Below, piece after piece: positions 8,193-14,846 of a DNA stretch of 48,256 nucleotides. A program made the position numbers and the translations under genes. Under the pieces are notes generated by a model. The model saw only the letters and a program-made list of their open reading frames with translations, made no database searches and had not been told where the DNA came from. The DNA is from a virus. The first letter of the stretch is position 1. Each line of letters starts with the position of its first letter. The stretch is taken from positions 1-48,256 of the IMG/VR virus record IMGVR_UViG_3300020020_000051. One strand, written 5' to 3'.

Positions 8193-8205
8193 GTTTCCTT
8201 CTCCG

Positions 8206-8220
8206 TGTATGACTCATATT
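8206..8220 (-). repeat. Palindrome copy (mismatched), gene junction
   Basis: TGTATGACTCATATT just upstream of a ribosome binding site on the minus strand. Confidence 0.65.
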
Positions 8221-8230
8221 CATGTACCTG

Positions 8231-8245
8231 TGTACGACTCACACA
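8231..8245 (-). repeat. Palindrome copy (exact), at stop codon
   Basis: TGTACGACTCACACA. Supplies the TGA of the gene at 8239-8490. Eleven bases from the previous copy. Confidence 0.85.
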
Positions 8246-8490
8246 GCTTTAAGTGTCACTTCTATTGTTTGCCCAATCTTTAGATCGTCGGGCTTTTCTT
8301 TTCCAACAAAGATCATCTCATGACTGCCCTCCATCAATACGAACCAACCCAAGTCCTCACGCTGTATCTCCCAAACTGGCGACTTAGACCCATCCATTGC
8401 GATTGTCTCACCGACCTTGACAGAGCGCAATGCTTTCGACCGCCTGGATATGTCTTTGACGGTTGTCGTATATTTACGAACAAAAGTCAT
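8239..8490 (-). CDS. Small beta-rich hypothetical protein
   Basis: An 83-residue protein with alternating hydrophobic strands (VGETIAMDG, GWFVLMEGSHEMIFV, IGQTIEVTLKAV), suggesting a small beta barrel. Start overlaps the upstream stop by ATGA. The stop TGA is inside a palindrome copy, so it ends in Val. Function unknown. Confidence 0.78.
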   Translation of the reverse strand: MTFVRKYTTTVKDISRRSKALRSVKVGETIAMDGSKSPVWEIQREDLGWFVLMEGSHEMIFVGKEKPDDLKIGQTIEVTLKAV

Positions 8491-8672
8491 GTTGATTTGC
8501 TCTTCTCACATATCCAACCAACATCGAACCCAAGCCAAATCTGTGCAAACGGAAGCTGTGTGTATGCACCAATTTCACACTGTACCTCTGACTGGTACTC
8601 CCCGGCGTGTTCACGCCTAAAACTACCATCTGGTTGCTGTACCAGAAAGTAGAGGAACCAAATCTCAATCAT
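8487..8672 (-). CDS. Small Trp-rich hypothetical protein
   Basis: A 61-residue protein linked on both sides by overlapping codons (TAATG upstream, ATGA downstream). This supports it over the alternative frame in the same place. Aromatic-rich (WFLYFLVQQPDGS, IWLGFDVGWIC). It resembles small uncharacterised proteins of other proteobacterial phages. No domain recognised. Confidence 0.75.
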   Translation of the reverse strand: MIEIWFLYFLVQQPDGSFRREHAGEYQSEVQCEIGAYTQLPFAQIWLGFDVGWICEKSKST

Positions 8673-8953
8673 TACTCTGGCTCATTCGCTACAGAATGAA
8701 CGTCAACACCCGGCGTCTTGCCGACCATACCTATTCTTCTCTTGAGTAATTCTAAATCACGCATGTCCATTTCACGTAAATTTACAAATGACTGCATCTG
8801 CTCGGTTAACATAAGAATGGCATTTGCTATTTCCTCTTGGTTGTTTATAGATTCAGCTAAACGTTCATAGACCAACGTAAACATATAGGCGATCGGACCA
8901 TCGATGCCATGCTTCGTTAGTTCCCGTTGAAACTCGTTAAACGTCAAAGACAT
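8672..8953 (-). CDS. Helical hypothetical protein
   Basis: A 93-residue, mostly alpha-helical protein (YERLAESINNQEEIANAIL, MRDLELLKRRIG). Its TAA overlaps the next ATG (TAATG). GGGAG precedes the start and a palindrome copy lies a few bases further upstream. Function unknown. Confidence 0.78.
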   Translation of the reverse strand: MSLTFNEFQRELTKHGIDGPIAYMFTLVYERLAESINNQEEIANAILMLTEQMQSFVNLREMDMRDLELLKRRIGMVGKTPGVDVHSVANEPE

Positions 8954-8969
8954 TTGTGATCTCCCTTTC

Positions 8970-8984
8970 TGTGTGACTCATACA
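8970..8984 (-). repeat. Palindrome copy (exact), at stop codon
   Basis: TGTGTGACTCATACA. Supplies the TGA of the gene at 8978-9316. Confidence 0.85.
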
Positions 8985-9316
8985 TCTTGATCGTCGTCGT
9001 CGGCTCCTAGTGTGACCATCTGATCTGTCAAGACCCCGATGCTCTGTTTAAGTGTTTCGATTTCAACGATGCGCTTATCCACCTTATCAAGCGCACGATC
9101 AACCGATGTAATTTCTTTCGCGAGCATATCGTAGTTCCGTCGTATCCTTTCCTCATACTTGCCTGCCTGATGTGCCAGCTTGGCATTCTTTCCTTGGATC
9201 AATGCAGTCGCGGCTTGCATACGACGAAATCGAAGCGTCTCCAGGATGTTCTCCAATTCATCCCTACTTAGTTCGTGGATTGATCTGACCAATGTTAGTG
9301 TTGGTTCCTTGGTCAT
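8978..9316 (-). CDS. Coiled-coil hypothetical protein
   Basis: A 112-residue protein, basic helical in the middle (LRFRRMQAATALIQGKNAKL, YEERIRRNYDML) with a long C-terminal coiled coil and an acidic tip DDDDQDV. The final Val plus TGA are contributed by a palindrome copy. The start follows the upstream TAA by two bases. No family recognised. Confidence 0.78.
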   Translation of the reverse strand: MTKEPTLTLVRSIHELSRDELENILETLRFRRMQAATALIQGKNAKLAHQAGKYEERIRRNYDMLAKEITSVDRALDKVDKRIVEIETLKQSIGVLTDQMVTLGADDDDQDV

Positions 9317-9318
9317 GA

Positions 9319-9558
9319 TTAAGCATGACCTTCCACATCAGGTTGTCCTTCGAACTTTGCTGTCATTTCTTTCAACAGGACAACTATATCTTTGCGGTCC
9401 GCATTCGATATGTAGTTGAACCGTCCTGGTCCTGTATCGAACGGAAAGACAGCCACGAAGAAGCCCCATTCTTTGGGCTTCTTATTGTTAAGAGTTTTAT
9501 CGATGGCTTTTGCCATACTGCTCAAGAACACAAGCCACTTTTTCTCGATTGCTGTCAT
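9319..9558 (-). CDS. Conserved phage hypothetical protein
   Basis: A 79-residue protein. The pattern FNYISNADRKDIVVLLKEM followed by FEGQP is one I recall from small uncharacterised phage proteins, although no function is attached. Start overlaps the upstream gene by ATGA and the stop is followed directly by the next start, so it belongs to the tightly packed leftward operon. Confidence 0.8.
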   Translation of the reverse strand: MTAIEKKWLVFLSSMAKAIDKTLNNKKPKEWGFFVAVFPFDTGPGRFNYISNADRKDIVVLLKEMTAKFEGQPDVEGHA

Positions 9559-9929
9559 AGTTCGTCTTCCGAGAGATTGAGAGCCGTTCCTTCCATCGCG
9601 CTGGCTACATCCTCGACGGTGCGCTCGGCAGCGTCATTCCATTTCACCATCGACGCTGTTGCTGACATTCCTGATGATGCAAGCTTCATCCAGCAGGCCA
9701 CATGATGCGCTACTGTCTCCGCCTTATTCAGCTGTTTCGCAGGTATTACAATACGCTTCATGGCCACATCATCTGTACCAAGCGCGATGAGGATGGCACC
9801 AAAGAAACACACACCGTCTGGAGTGGCAAAGCTGCCCTTCGCCAGCCCACGACGGCGGATAACATCGGCTGCATCCAGTAGAATGGCCTTGATGTTCGAA
9901 ACACGCCTTTGCTTCTGTCTGTCGCTCAT
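9555..9929 (-). CDS. DUF6197-like hypothetical protein
   Basis: A 124-residue protein. The order IKAILLDAADVIRRRG, GVCFFGAILIALG, then KWNDAAERTVEDVASAME matches the layout of DUF6197 proteins (a helix, a CxxGA core, and a WND..RT.EDV C-terminal motif), found in phages and actinobacterial or proteobacterial genomes. Function of the family is unknown. A palindrome copy lies between its ribosome binding site (GGAG) and the previous stop. Confidence 0.8.
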   Translation of the reverse strand: MSDRQKQRRVSNIKAILLDAADVIRRRGLAKGSFATPDGVCFFGAILIALGTDDVAMKRIVIPAKQLNKAETVAHHVACWMKLASSGMSATASMVKWNDAAERTVEDVASAMEGTALNLSEDEL

Positions 9930-9945
9930 TGTATGTCTCCGTTTG

Positions 9946-9960
9946 TGTACGACTCATACA
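9946..9960 (-). repeat. Palindrome copy (exact), at stop codon
   Basis: TGTACGACTCATACA. Supplies the TGA of the gene at 9954-10376. Confidence 0.85.
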
Positions 9961-10376
9961 CGTTCAGAAATGGCAAGGATCACATTGCTCTTTGTCGGCA
10001 TCTTCGAAGCGTCACAGAACTGTTTGGTAACAGGTTCCGGTACTTTGTACTTGGATGCCTTGAGTAGTCTAGCCAATTGCTCCTGATTGAACCGCTTTAC
10101 AGGCTGCGTCACTGTCGCAATCAACGCAAAACCCTTACTATCCACAAGGGTATGCGTTCCAGGATCAAGGTCGGCCGCATTATAGATACCATTCTTTTCC
10201 GCAGCGTTCCAATACCCATCGCTGTTCTTTTTTGCTGCCCTAGCGATCTCATCCCACACATACATTTCTGCGAGCATCTTGCCCATGTTCGTGGCGTCTG
10301 GTGATTTGTCGATGATTCTACTGACTGTTGAAAGCAACTCTTTCAACACCAGTGCGCTGTATGCCGGCGTTGTCAT
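9954..10376 (-). CDS. Hypothetical protein
   Basis: A 140-residue protein starting at ATG in an ATGA overlap with the upstream gene; an in-frame TTG six codons earlier is a less likely start. Segments: a helical N-terminus, an ERAA-type middle, and a C-terminus with LARLLKASKYKVPEPVTKQF. The last codons SERV and TGA lie in a palindrome copy. I do not recognise the family. Confidence 0.78.
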   Translation of the reverse strand: MTTPAYSALVLKELLSTVSRIIDKSPDATNMGKMLAEMYVWDEIARAAKKNSDGYWNAAEKNGIYNAADLDPGTHTLVDSKGFALIATVTQPVKRFNQEQLARLLKASKYKVPEPVTKQFCDASKMPTKSNVILAISERV

Positions 10377-10627
10377 GTTATACCACCCTGCCAAGTAAAA
10401 TCTTTCTCTTCGATTTTACCGGTCCCATTGAAACTATACCTGTATGGAATGTAGATGCGCTCAGGACTTTTCTTCCACGTTCTAGTCTGACCTCCCCTAC
10501 GCATTTTGTACCACCTGTTACCGCCGGCACGGACCAGCATCAGTCCATCATCGAGTTGCGCGTTGACATTCTCGCGAGTAATCACGTCGCCTTCGATAGA
10601 ACGATACTTCTCTGGATTGAGCATCAT
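10373..10627 (-). CDS. Hypothetical protein
   Basis: An 84-residue, basic, beta-looking protein (LMLVRAGGNRWYKMRRGGQ, RIYIPYRYSFNG). Starts at one of two adjacent ATGs with GGAG about 9 bases upstream, and ends in ATGA overlap with the next gene. Function unknown. Confidence 0.78.
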   Translation of the reverse strand: MMLNPEKYRSIEGDVITRENVNAQLDDGLMLVRAGGNRWYKMRRGGQTRTWKKSPERIYIPYRYSFNGTGKIEEKDFTWQGGIT

Positions 10628-10631
10628 AATC

Positions 10632-10769
10632 TTACTCCTTCACTTCTTCAAGAGCGAACGCAAAGACTTTGGTTACTCGCATCTTAACAAAGTGACCGTT
10701 ACGTAGCACGTATACGTACTTCGGAGTACGGATACGCTTCTTTCTCTTCACTACCTTTTTCGTTTCCAT
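10632..10769 (-). CDS. Small basic protein (45 aa)
   Basis: A 45-residue highly basic protein reading METKKVVKRKKRIRTPKYVY at its start, with AGGA about 9 bases before the ATG. Its TAA lies close to the ribosome binding site of the next gene. The Lys/Arg-rich N-terminus could bind nucleic acid. No family recognised. The palindrome-containing hairpin at 10799-10862 lies upstream. Confidence 0.7.
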   Translation of the reverse strand: METKKVVKRKKRIRTPKYVYVLRNGHFVKMRVTKVFAFALEEVKE

Positions 10770-10798
10770 TGGTTCATTCCTTTCATCATCTCAGAAGC

Positions 10799-10862
10799 GG
10801 GCGGGCTCAGTTGTGTGAGTCACACAGCGGCATGCAACACTTGAACCGCCCTGAACCCGCCC
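10799..10862. other. Hairpin flanking a palindrome copy
   Basis: Arms GGGCGGGCTCAG (10799-10810) and CTGAACCCGCCC (10851-10862) pair over 12 bases with one mismatch. The exact palindrome TGTGTGAGTCACACA sits at the start of the loop. It is in the gap between two leftward genes. No T-run follows on either strand. Confidence 0.55.
10812..10826 (+). repeat. Palindrome copy (exact), in hairpin loop
   Basis: TGTGTGAGTCACACA, symmetric, inside the structure at 10799-10862. Confidence 0.85.
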
Positions 10863-10887
10863 TTTCCAACGACCTGGGAGGGAAGGA

Positions 10888-11175
10888 TCAGGTCGCCGAA
10901 ACTGTTGATGCTAGAATATGCATTCGGTCATTCGCCACTCCGAACGTCGTAGGCTTGGACAAAGACCGCCACGGATCGAATGTGCGAAGATCAGAAATAT
11001 TTTCCAATTCCTCTCTGTCTGGCTTATGATACTTCTGTACCACCCACATCTCGTTCGGACAGGATATGATCCTGAACTCGGATTTCTTCGCATGATACCG
11101 TGGAGCACGAACCGTCGCGTGCTTTCGCAACCTCTTTCGTGCCGTCGTCGTCATCAAAAATCTGTTCTGTCTCAT
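10888..11175 (-). CDS. Hypothetical protein
   Basis: A 95-residue protein with a basic N-terminus (ARKRLRKHATVRAPRYHAKK) and a middle strand (MWVVQKYHKPDREELENI). Ribosome binding site GGAAGGA lies upstream of the ATG; this octamer region is complementary to the loop of the small RNA at 16933-16998. Function unknown. Confidence 0.75.
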   Translation of the reverse strand: MRQNRFLMTTTARKRLRKHATVRAPRYHAKKSEFRIISCPNEMWVVQKYHKPDREELENISDLRTFDPWRSLSKPTTFGVANDRMHILASTVSAT

Positions 11176-11191
11176 TTCTTTGTTCCTTCCG

Positions 11192-11206
11192 TGTATGACT
11201 CTTATG
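11192..11206 (-). repeat. Palindrome copy (mismatched), gene junction
   Basis: TGTATGACTCTTATG, before the ribosome binding site of the gene at 10888-11175. Confidence 0.6.
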
Positions 11207-11215
11207 TTGCGTGCG

Positions 11216-11230
11216 TGTATGACTCACACA
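11216..11230 (-). repeat. Palindrome copy (exact), at stop codon
   Basis: TGTATGACTCACACA. Supplies the TGA of the gene at 11224-11442. Confidence 0.85.
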
Positions 11231-11442
11231 CTGCGATAAACATTGAGGCCGACCTTCACATCGGTTCCTGGAACACCAACGTTCCCATTAGTGGAACCAA
11301 TAACTTCTGATTTGCCCGACTTGCTCTCCGTTCCAGGTTGAGACAAATCAATGCGCAAAACCAGAGTATTCCCTTGCATCTCTCCGTTCACATTGCGCCC
11401 GAGAGACATTCCATTAACCGGCGCCTTCGCTTGCTTAGCCAT
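11224..11442 (-). CDS. Conserved small beta-rich phage protein
   Basis: A 72-residue protein with the pattern NTLVLRIDLSQPG, SGKSEVIGSTNGN and VPGTDVKVGLNVYR, which I recall from many small uncharacterised phage proteins. I chose the inner ATG because GGAGGG lies directly before it; an ATG four codons earlier overlaps that site. The terminal Val and TGA lie within a palindrome copy. It is the first gene after the promoter at 11497-11525. Confidence 0.8.
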   Translation of the reverse strand: MAKQAKAPVNGMSLGRNVNGEMQGNTLVLRIDLSQPGTESKSGKSEVIGSTNGNVGVPGTDVKVGLNVYRSV

Positions 11443-11464
11443 CGTGCCCTCCATTTGGGTTTGC

Positions 11465-11479
11465 TGTATGAGTCACAAT
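11465..11479 (+). repeat. Palindrome copy (mismatched), downstream of promoter
   Basis: TGTATGAGTCACAAT, about 10 bases after the expected start of the promoter at 11497-11525. Confidence 0.7.
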
Positions 11480-11496
11480 CTCACGCTACGGGATAC

Positions 11497-11525
11497 AAGC
11501 TAACACATACGATAACGTCTGTCAA
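11497..11525 (-). promoter_or_regulatory. Leftward sigma-70-type promoter
   Basis: TTGACA (11525-11520), 17-base spacer, TAGCTT (11502-11497). The spacer and -10 region share almost all bases with the promoter at 13112-13140 (GTTATCGnATGTGTTAGCTT), so this is a repeated promoter type. A palindrome-like copy at 11465-11479 lies about 10 bases after the expected start point, as at the rightward promoter. Confidence 0.65.
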
Positions 11526-11593
11526 TACCCTCCTTTCTGCGCTTTCTACACACGCCTTTTCGTTTTTTCAACTTGCGCATTAACCTGCGCCAT

Positions 11594-11941
11594 TCATCCT
11601 CGTCGTCCTGACCTATTGCCCTTCCTGATCCTGCTGTTGAACTTTTCATCCATTTCCCTTTCGTGTTCCAACTTGACATGTGCCTGTAACAACGTCGAGT
11701 CTTTCAACTCACACATTCGCTTAATCGACTTCTTTATGTCCACAGAATACATTAACTGGTAATCGTGAACCTGCCATAGATAGTCCACCGCTCTTATCTC
11801 TTTCGCCGTAGGTATGTGATAAACCTCCGGTTTCAGCCAACACAGATCATCTTGTAAACAGTATCCTTTCTTCAACAGATGCTTGATTGCCTGCTCTGCA
11901 TCCAGACCAAACTCGTCAATCAGTGTGTCAATGTCAGCCAT
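11594..11941 (-). CDS. Hypothetical protein
   Basis: A 115-residue protein. The N-terminal 30 residues are helical (DTLIDEFGLDAEQAIKHLL) and the C-terminus is basic (FNSRIRKGNRSGRRG). The start overlaps the upstream stop by eight bases, with GGGAAT upstream. No family recognised. Last gene of its sub-operon before a new promoter. Confidence 0.75.
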   Translation of the reverse strand: MADIDTLIDEFGLDAEQAIKHLLKKGYCLQDDLCWLKPEVYHIPTAKEIRAVDYLWQVHDYQLMYSVDIKKSIKRMCELKDSTLLQAHVKLEHEREMDEKFNSRIRKGNRSGRRG

Positions 11942-12470
11942 TGCTTATTCCCGCTTCTTCTTTATTCACAAACGCCCTAGCCGCAACAATCAATTCCGCG
12001 AATTCCAACGTCATTTCAGATGTCAATAGTACCTCAGAGAGAAGACGCGCGGAAATCTCGATACCTGCATCGTATCCCCATCTGCTGTCATCATCATCAG
12101 TTACCAAATACTGTTCCTCAACCGCAATCCAAAGTATACGTTTCGCAAGTTCGAATATGTCGAAGCGTCCTTCTAGCATAATCATATGTCCATCAACTTG
12201 TACCTCGTTAAGATATTCCTCTCTGTATGGACAATCTTTGAAATGTTGCGCCAGTGCTTCACACTTACCAGATGTCAATGTCGGCCTACGCATACAATTC
12301 AACAACGCAGCAAGACCGTATTCAATTAATTCATTGTGTGATGCTGCACTGTGCGACTCACACAATTCATCCGCAATCAACTTCAACTTGTATCCAAGTT
12401 CCTTCTTTCTCCGTGCGATTGCACGCTCTCTGATCCTACGCTGTTCCGCATGTTCGCCAACCGGTTTCAT
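11934..12470 (-). CDS. Hypothetical protein
   Basis: A 178-residue, largely helical protein with a basic N-terminus (HAEQRRIRERAIARRKK) and an acidic middle (TDDDDSRWGYD). Residues encoded by an exact palindrome copy read LCESHS. The start overlaps the upstream stop by ATGA. I do not recognise a family. Confidence 0.78.
   Translation of the reverse strand: MKPVGEHAEQRRIRERAIARRKKELGYKLKLIADELCESHSAASHNELIEYGLAALLNCMRRPTLTSGKCEALAQHFKDCPYREEYLNEVQVDGHMIMLEGRFDIFELAKRILWIAVEEQYLVTDDDDSRWGYDAGIEISARLLSEVLLTSEMTLEFAELIVAARAFVNKEEAGISNG
12350..12364 (-). repeat. Palindrome copy (exact), coding
   Basis: TGTGCGACTCACACA. Encodes LCESHS on the minus strand. Confidence 0.85.
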
Positions 12471-12667
12471 ATGTTGCCTCCCATTACCTTTCGATATAAG
12501 TCTTGATTGTCATGATGTACTCGCAACGCTTCACGATACGTTGCATGACGCAACGTCTTCCACTCACGACCTCGAACGTGTTTGAACCTATTCCAGAACT
12601 CACGAACCACTTCTCTATCTGTCTCTGCGACAGACAGTCTGCCGACTATCCAAGTAACAATACTCAT
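12467..12667 (-). CDS. Small basic hypothetical protein
   Basis: A 66-residue protein, Arg/His-rich (REFWNRFKHVRGREWKTLRH), in ATGA overlap with the following gene. GGAGGGCAG precedes the start. Function unknown. Confidence 0.75.
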   Translation of the reverse strand: MSIVTWIVGRLSVAETDREVVREFWNRFKHVRGREWKTLRHATYREALRVHHDNQDLYRKVMGGNI

Positions 12668-12676
12668 TCTGCCCTC

Positions 12677-12877
12677 CTACTCAGCTTTACGCAGCCCAAC
12701 AAGTTGGTCAGGATCGTCGAATGAAATCTGACCAGTCAGGTAATGCCTACCACACGCACAAGTGACCCACAGACCATCTTCGCTCTCACGGACTAAGAGT
12801 CGTTGGCCAACTTTAATACATGTAAATCCACCATCGGAAATGAGAACGTCGCCCTTTTTCACTTGACTAAGTTTCAT
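12677..12877 (-). CDS. Small hypothetical protein with CAC/H motif
   Basis: A 66-residue protein: SQVKKGDVLISDGGFTCIK, then CACGRHYLTGQ. The first part resembles a small beta barrel (KKGDVL..D) and C-x-C plus H could bind metal. It has a strong AGGAGG ribosome binding site, and a palindrome copy lies immediately upstream of it. Confidence 0.78.
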   Translation of the reverse strand: MKLSQVKKGDVLISDGGFTCIKVGQRLLVRESEDGLWVTCACGRHYLTGQISFDDPDQLVGLRKAE

Positions 12878-12894
12878 CGTATCCTCCTATTGCT

Positions 12895-12909
12895 TGTATG
12901 ACTCGCACA
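12895..12909 (-). repeat. Palindrome copy (exact), before ribosome binding site
   Basis: TGTATGACTCGCACA, directly upstream of AGGAGG of the gene at 12677-12877. Confidence 0.85.
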
Positions 12910-12946
12910 GTTCATTTCCAGACGCAGGTTCAGTACTCTCGAAATG

Positions 12947-13084
12947 TCACGGCTCGCATTTGACGTTTGTGATCTCTCCCCAAAACTCAACTCGGCCGAA
13001 AATTATAACTTCGTAGGCGACGCGAAAACGCTGCCACCAGGGGTATGGCCGCAACTCGACTATACATTTTGATACCGTTGGCAT
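12947..13084 (-). CDS. Small hypothetical protein (45 aa)
   Basis: A 45-residue protein (MPTVSKCIVELRPYPWWQRF at the start) with GGGAG about 8 bases before the ATG. It is the first gene downstream of the promoter at 13112-13140. Beta-rich look; no family recognised. Confidence 0.65.
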   Translation of the reverse strand: MPTVSKCIVELRPYPWWQRFRVAYEVIIFGRVEFWGEITNVKCEP

Positions 13085-13111
13085 CTTCGCTCTCCCGCTT
13101 TGTGAATAGGT

Positions 13112-13140
13112 AAGCTAACACATTCGATAACCATTGTCAA
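13112..13140 (-). promoter_or_regulatory. Leftward sigma-70-type promoter
   Basis: TTGACA (13140-13135), 17-base spacer, TAGCTT (13117-13112). It shares nearly its entire spacer with the promoter at 11497-11525. The -35 hexamer overlaps the stop codon of the gene at 13137-13331. Expected start point is about 13105, leading into the 45-residue gene. Confidence 0.65.
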
Positions 13141-13331
13141 GTGCTTACTGTATCTAGATTTGTTACAGCATCTTCAAGTGCATCTGCAATCGTTTCATGC
13201 GAATACTTGTGTCGCAGTGCATCCAATACATCAACAATAATACTACGCAGCAATTCATTCTCATTCCTGATCTTACCCAATTCAACAAGCGCACGTACTG
13301 CCCTGCCGTTCAAACCGCTATTAATTGTCAT
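13137..13331 (-). CDS. Small helical hypothetical protein
   Basis: A 64-residue helical protein (GRAVRALVELGKIRNENELL, SIIVDVLDALRHKY). AGGAGAAAC precedes the ATG, and a palindrome-like copy (13345-13359) lies just upstream of that. The short N-terminal strand plus two helices could fit a ribbon-helix-helix fold, but I cannot confirm it. Confidence 0.72.
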   Translation of the reverse strand: MTINSGLNGRAVRALVELGKIRNENELLRSIIVDVLDALRHKYSHETIADALEDAVTNLDTVST

Positions 13332-13344
13332 TTGTTTCTCCTAT

Positions 13345-13359
13345 CGTATGACTCGCACA
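13345..13359 (-). repeat. Palindrome copy (one mismatch), before ribosome binding site
   Basis: CGTATGACTCGCACA, upstream of the gene at 13137-13331 and start of direct repeat 1. Confidence 0.75.
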
Positions 13360-13376
13360 GGAACCGTCCTGAACCG
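13347..13376 (+). repeat. 30-bp direct repeat, copy 1
   Basis: A stretch made of most of a palindrome copy followed by GAACCGTCCTGAACCG. It recurs at 13488-13517 with a single base change. Both lie in a non-coding gap between leftward genes. Confidence 0.75.
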
Positions 13377-13380
13377 ATGG

Positions 13381-13410
13381 CGGCAGGGTTTAGCCTACCA
13401 TGCCCTGCCG
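13381..13410. other. Hairpin in non-coding gap
   Basis: CGGCAGGG (13381-13388) and CCCTGCCG (13403-13410) pair perfectly across a 14-base loop. The 218-base gap 13335-13552 holds this hairpin, two palindrome copies and the 30-bp direct repeat, and no gene that I can support. Confidence 0.55.
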
Positions 13411-13485
13411 ACTGTACCGTGGTGAACCCTGGTTCCAACCGCCATAGTGGGCTGTAGGCCGGTACAGGTGGGACGTGTGGACCGC

Positions 13486-13500
13486 TGTATGACTCGCACA
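13486..13500 (-). repeat. Palindrome copy (exact), intergenic
   Basis: TGTATGACTCGCACA, start of direct repeat 2. Confidence 0.85.
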
Positions 13501-13517
13501 TGAACCGTCCTGAACCG
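13488..13517 (+). repeat. 30-bp direct repeat, copy 2
   Basis: Second copy of the palindrome plus GAACCGTCCTGAACCG unit, one base different from the copy at 13347-13376. Confidence 0.75.
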
Positions 13518-13552
13518 CCTATGTTGACTTATGCCCTTTCGGGCACAAGCCA

Positions 13553-13693
13553 CTAGTACCGTTGCCAGTAAAAATCCTCATATTCTTCACTTGGATATTC
13601 TGGCAATTTCGGTTGTTCCTGTTCTGAATAGGTCTCAGAGCAAGCCCAATAGCATTTACCTTCCGGTTGTCCGCACAATGGACACTTATTCAT
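13553..13693 (-). CDS. Small zinc-ribbon-like protein (46 aa)
   Basis: A 46-residue protein beginning MNKCPLCGQPEGKCYWAC. Two CxxC/CxxxC-type pairs within the first 18 residues suggest a zinc knuckle. The remainder is acidic and Tyr/Glu-rich. GGAGGG lies about 7 bases before the ATG. Short Cys-knuckle proteins of this type are common phage accessory genes of unknown function. Confidence 0.75.
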   Translation of the reverse strand: MNKCPLCGQPEGKCYWACSETYSEQEQPKLPEYPSEEYEDFYWQRY

Positions 13694-13715
13694 TTTTACA
13701 CCCTCCAATTGTGGT

Positions 13716-13744
13716 GCGGGGCTGTATGACTCATACAGCCCCGC
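13716..13744 (-). terminator. Perfect 29-bp palindrome after the 313-residue gene
   Basis: GCGGGGC, the fully symmetric palindrome TGTATGACTCATACA, and GCCCCGC form a perfect inverted repeat centred on one base. It starts 6 bases after the stop of the leftward gene 13751-14692. The GC-rich arms would give a stable RNA stem, but no T-run follows, so termination is only a possibility. Confidence 0.45.
13723..13737 (-). repeat. Palindrome copy (exact), in perfect inverted repeat
   Basis: TGTATGACTCATACA, fully symmetric apart from its centre. Confidence 0.85.
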
Positions 13745-13750
13745 GCCATG

Positions 13751-14692
13751 TTACGCAAGCTTTGCGTTGCAAGCGGTAACCAACGCACGCAACTTATCTT
13801 TCATCGCGTCCGTCACATCTTTGATTTTCGCCAACGCGGCGATCATCGCATCAGCGCCAGCAATGACAACCTTTTCCGGCGATGCACCTTGGAAACCACC
13901 AGGACCAGCACCACGCGTATTACTGACCCGATTGATAACCTTGCCATGCGCTTCGGCAGCACGTGCGGCAATGGCGGTAAAGGACGGCTTTTCGGTAAGC
14001 TTGGTTTCGGTTCCCTTGCTATCCTTCACCGTCTGCTTTTCGTTCAACAACACGGAACTGGTTCCGAATTGCTTTTTGACCGCCGGACCAGTCAGGCGAA
14101 GAACGCCGCTGGTCTTATCAATTTCCGCTTTGGTCTTATCGGCAATGATGCCATTGGCGACCATGCAACATTGCTTGAGACGGTGTAGGAAACCGCTACG
14201 CGTGGTTTGCTTTTTCTTATATTCCACCGTATCACGATCCTCGCCGGGTGCCGGAAAGTAAGGGTAAACATCTTTCACGTACTGCACTGTAGCCTTCCCA
14301 TTTGGCAACATTGCAGTTTCGCGATACCCTAAGGCAATGCCGAGCTGATTATTCAGCAAGCCTTGCGCCTTTTTGTCATCGCTAAAAGCGTGCGATAAGT
14401 TGATTGACGCTTCATTAGTCGCGGCTTTGACGATTGCCATCGTCAATTTGCTTTGCAAGTCATACCGCTTAGATGCAGCCGCGGCCAACATGGCCTTGCC
14501 TTTATCCGTGTCCGCATCGGTCGCGGCAAGCTCCCGGATTAACGCAACGCCAATGTCTTTTGACATGGCCTTGGCATTGATCTTAGGAACCGCAAGAGCC
14601 GTTCCCAAGCTTTCACCTTCGTCTGTCGTTCCCTTGGCTTTCGCCTTGGGCGCTGGTGTTACCGGAGCAACCGGTTTCGCATTCTTTGCCAT
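13751..14692 (-). CDS. Ala/Lys-rich hypothetical phage protein
   Basis: A 313-residue protein with a Pro/Ala/Lys low-complexity N-terminus (about 1-25) followed by a mostly helical body. It has recognisable segments NNQLGIALGYRETAMLP, YPYFPAPGEDRD and a C-terminal helix-rich domain. I recall similar uncharacterised proteins in podoviruses but cannot name a function. It is the largest gene of the middle part of the leftward arm and is followed by a strong palindromic structure. A DNA-binding or early structural role is possible. Confidence 0.82.
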   Translation of the reverse strand: MAKNAKPVAPVTPAPKAKAKGTTDEGESLGTALAVPKINAKAMSKDIGVALIRELAATDADTDKGKAMLAAAASKRYDLQSKLTMAIVKAATNEASINLSHAFSDDKKAQGLLNNQLGIALGYRETAMLPNGKATVQYVKDVYPYFPAPGEDRDTVEYKKKQTTRSGFLHRLKQCCMVANGIIADKTKAEIDKTSGVLRLTGPAVKKQFGTSSVLLNEKQTVKDSKGTETKLTEKPSFTAIAARAAEAHGKVINRVSNTRGAGPGGFQGASPEKVVIAGADAMIAALAKIKDVTDAMKDKLRALVTACNAKLA

Positions 14693-14741
14693 TACGTTTT
14701 CCTTTCACGCTAGTTAGGCAACGGTATGTCGCCTAATCGAT

Positions 14742-14756
14742 TGTGTGACTCACACA
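14742..14756 (-). repeat. Palindrome copy (exact), leader of 313-residue gene
   Basis: TGTGTGACTCACACA, symmetric, upstream of the gene at 13751-14692. Confidence 0.85.
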
Positions 14757-14775
14757 CAACCGACAGTGCAACACA

Positions 14776-14804
14776 GTGTTACCAGAACGCCACACCCTAG
14801 TCAA
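14776..14804 (-). promoter_or_regulatory. Possible leftward promoter
   Basis: TTGACT (14804-14799), 17-base spacer, TAACAC (14781-14776, three of six consensus bases). It lies after a hairpin that may end the upstream unit and ahead of the gene 13751-14692. The exact palindrome at 14742-14756 is about 15-30 bases after the expected start point. Confidence 0.35.
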
Positions 14805-14846
14805 TAGCTTGTTTTTGTTATCTTTTTCGCTAGCAAATTGACAAAC

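Noticed and set aside
11887-12585. Long plus-strand frame (232 codons)
   Set aside because: It lies opposite three coupled leftward genes, has Ser/Cys-rich shadow-like composition and no ribosome binding site.
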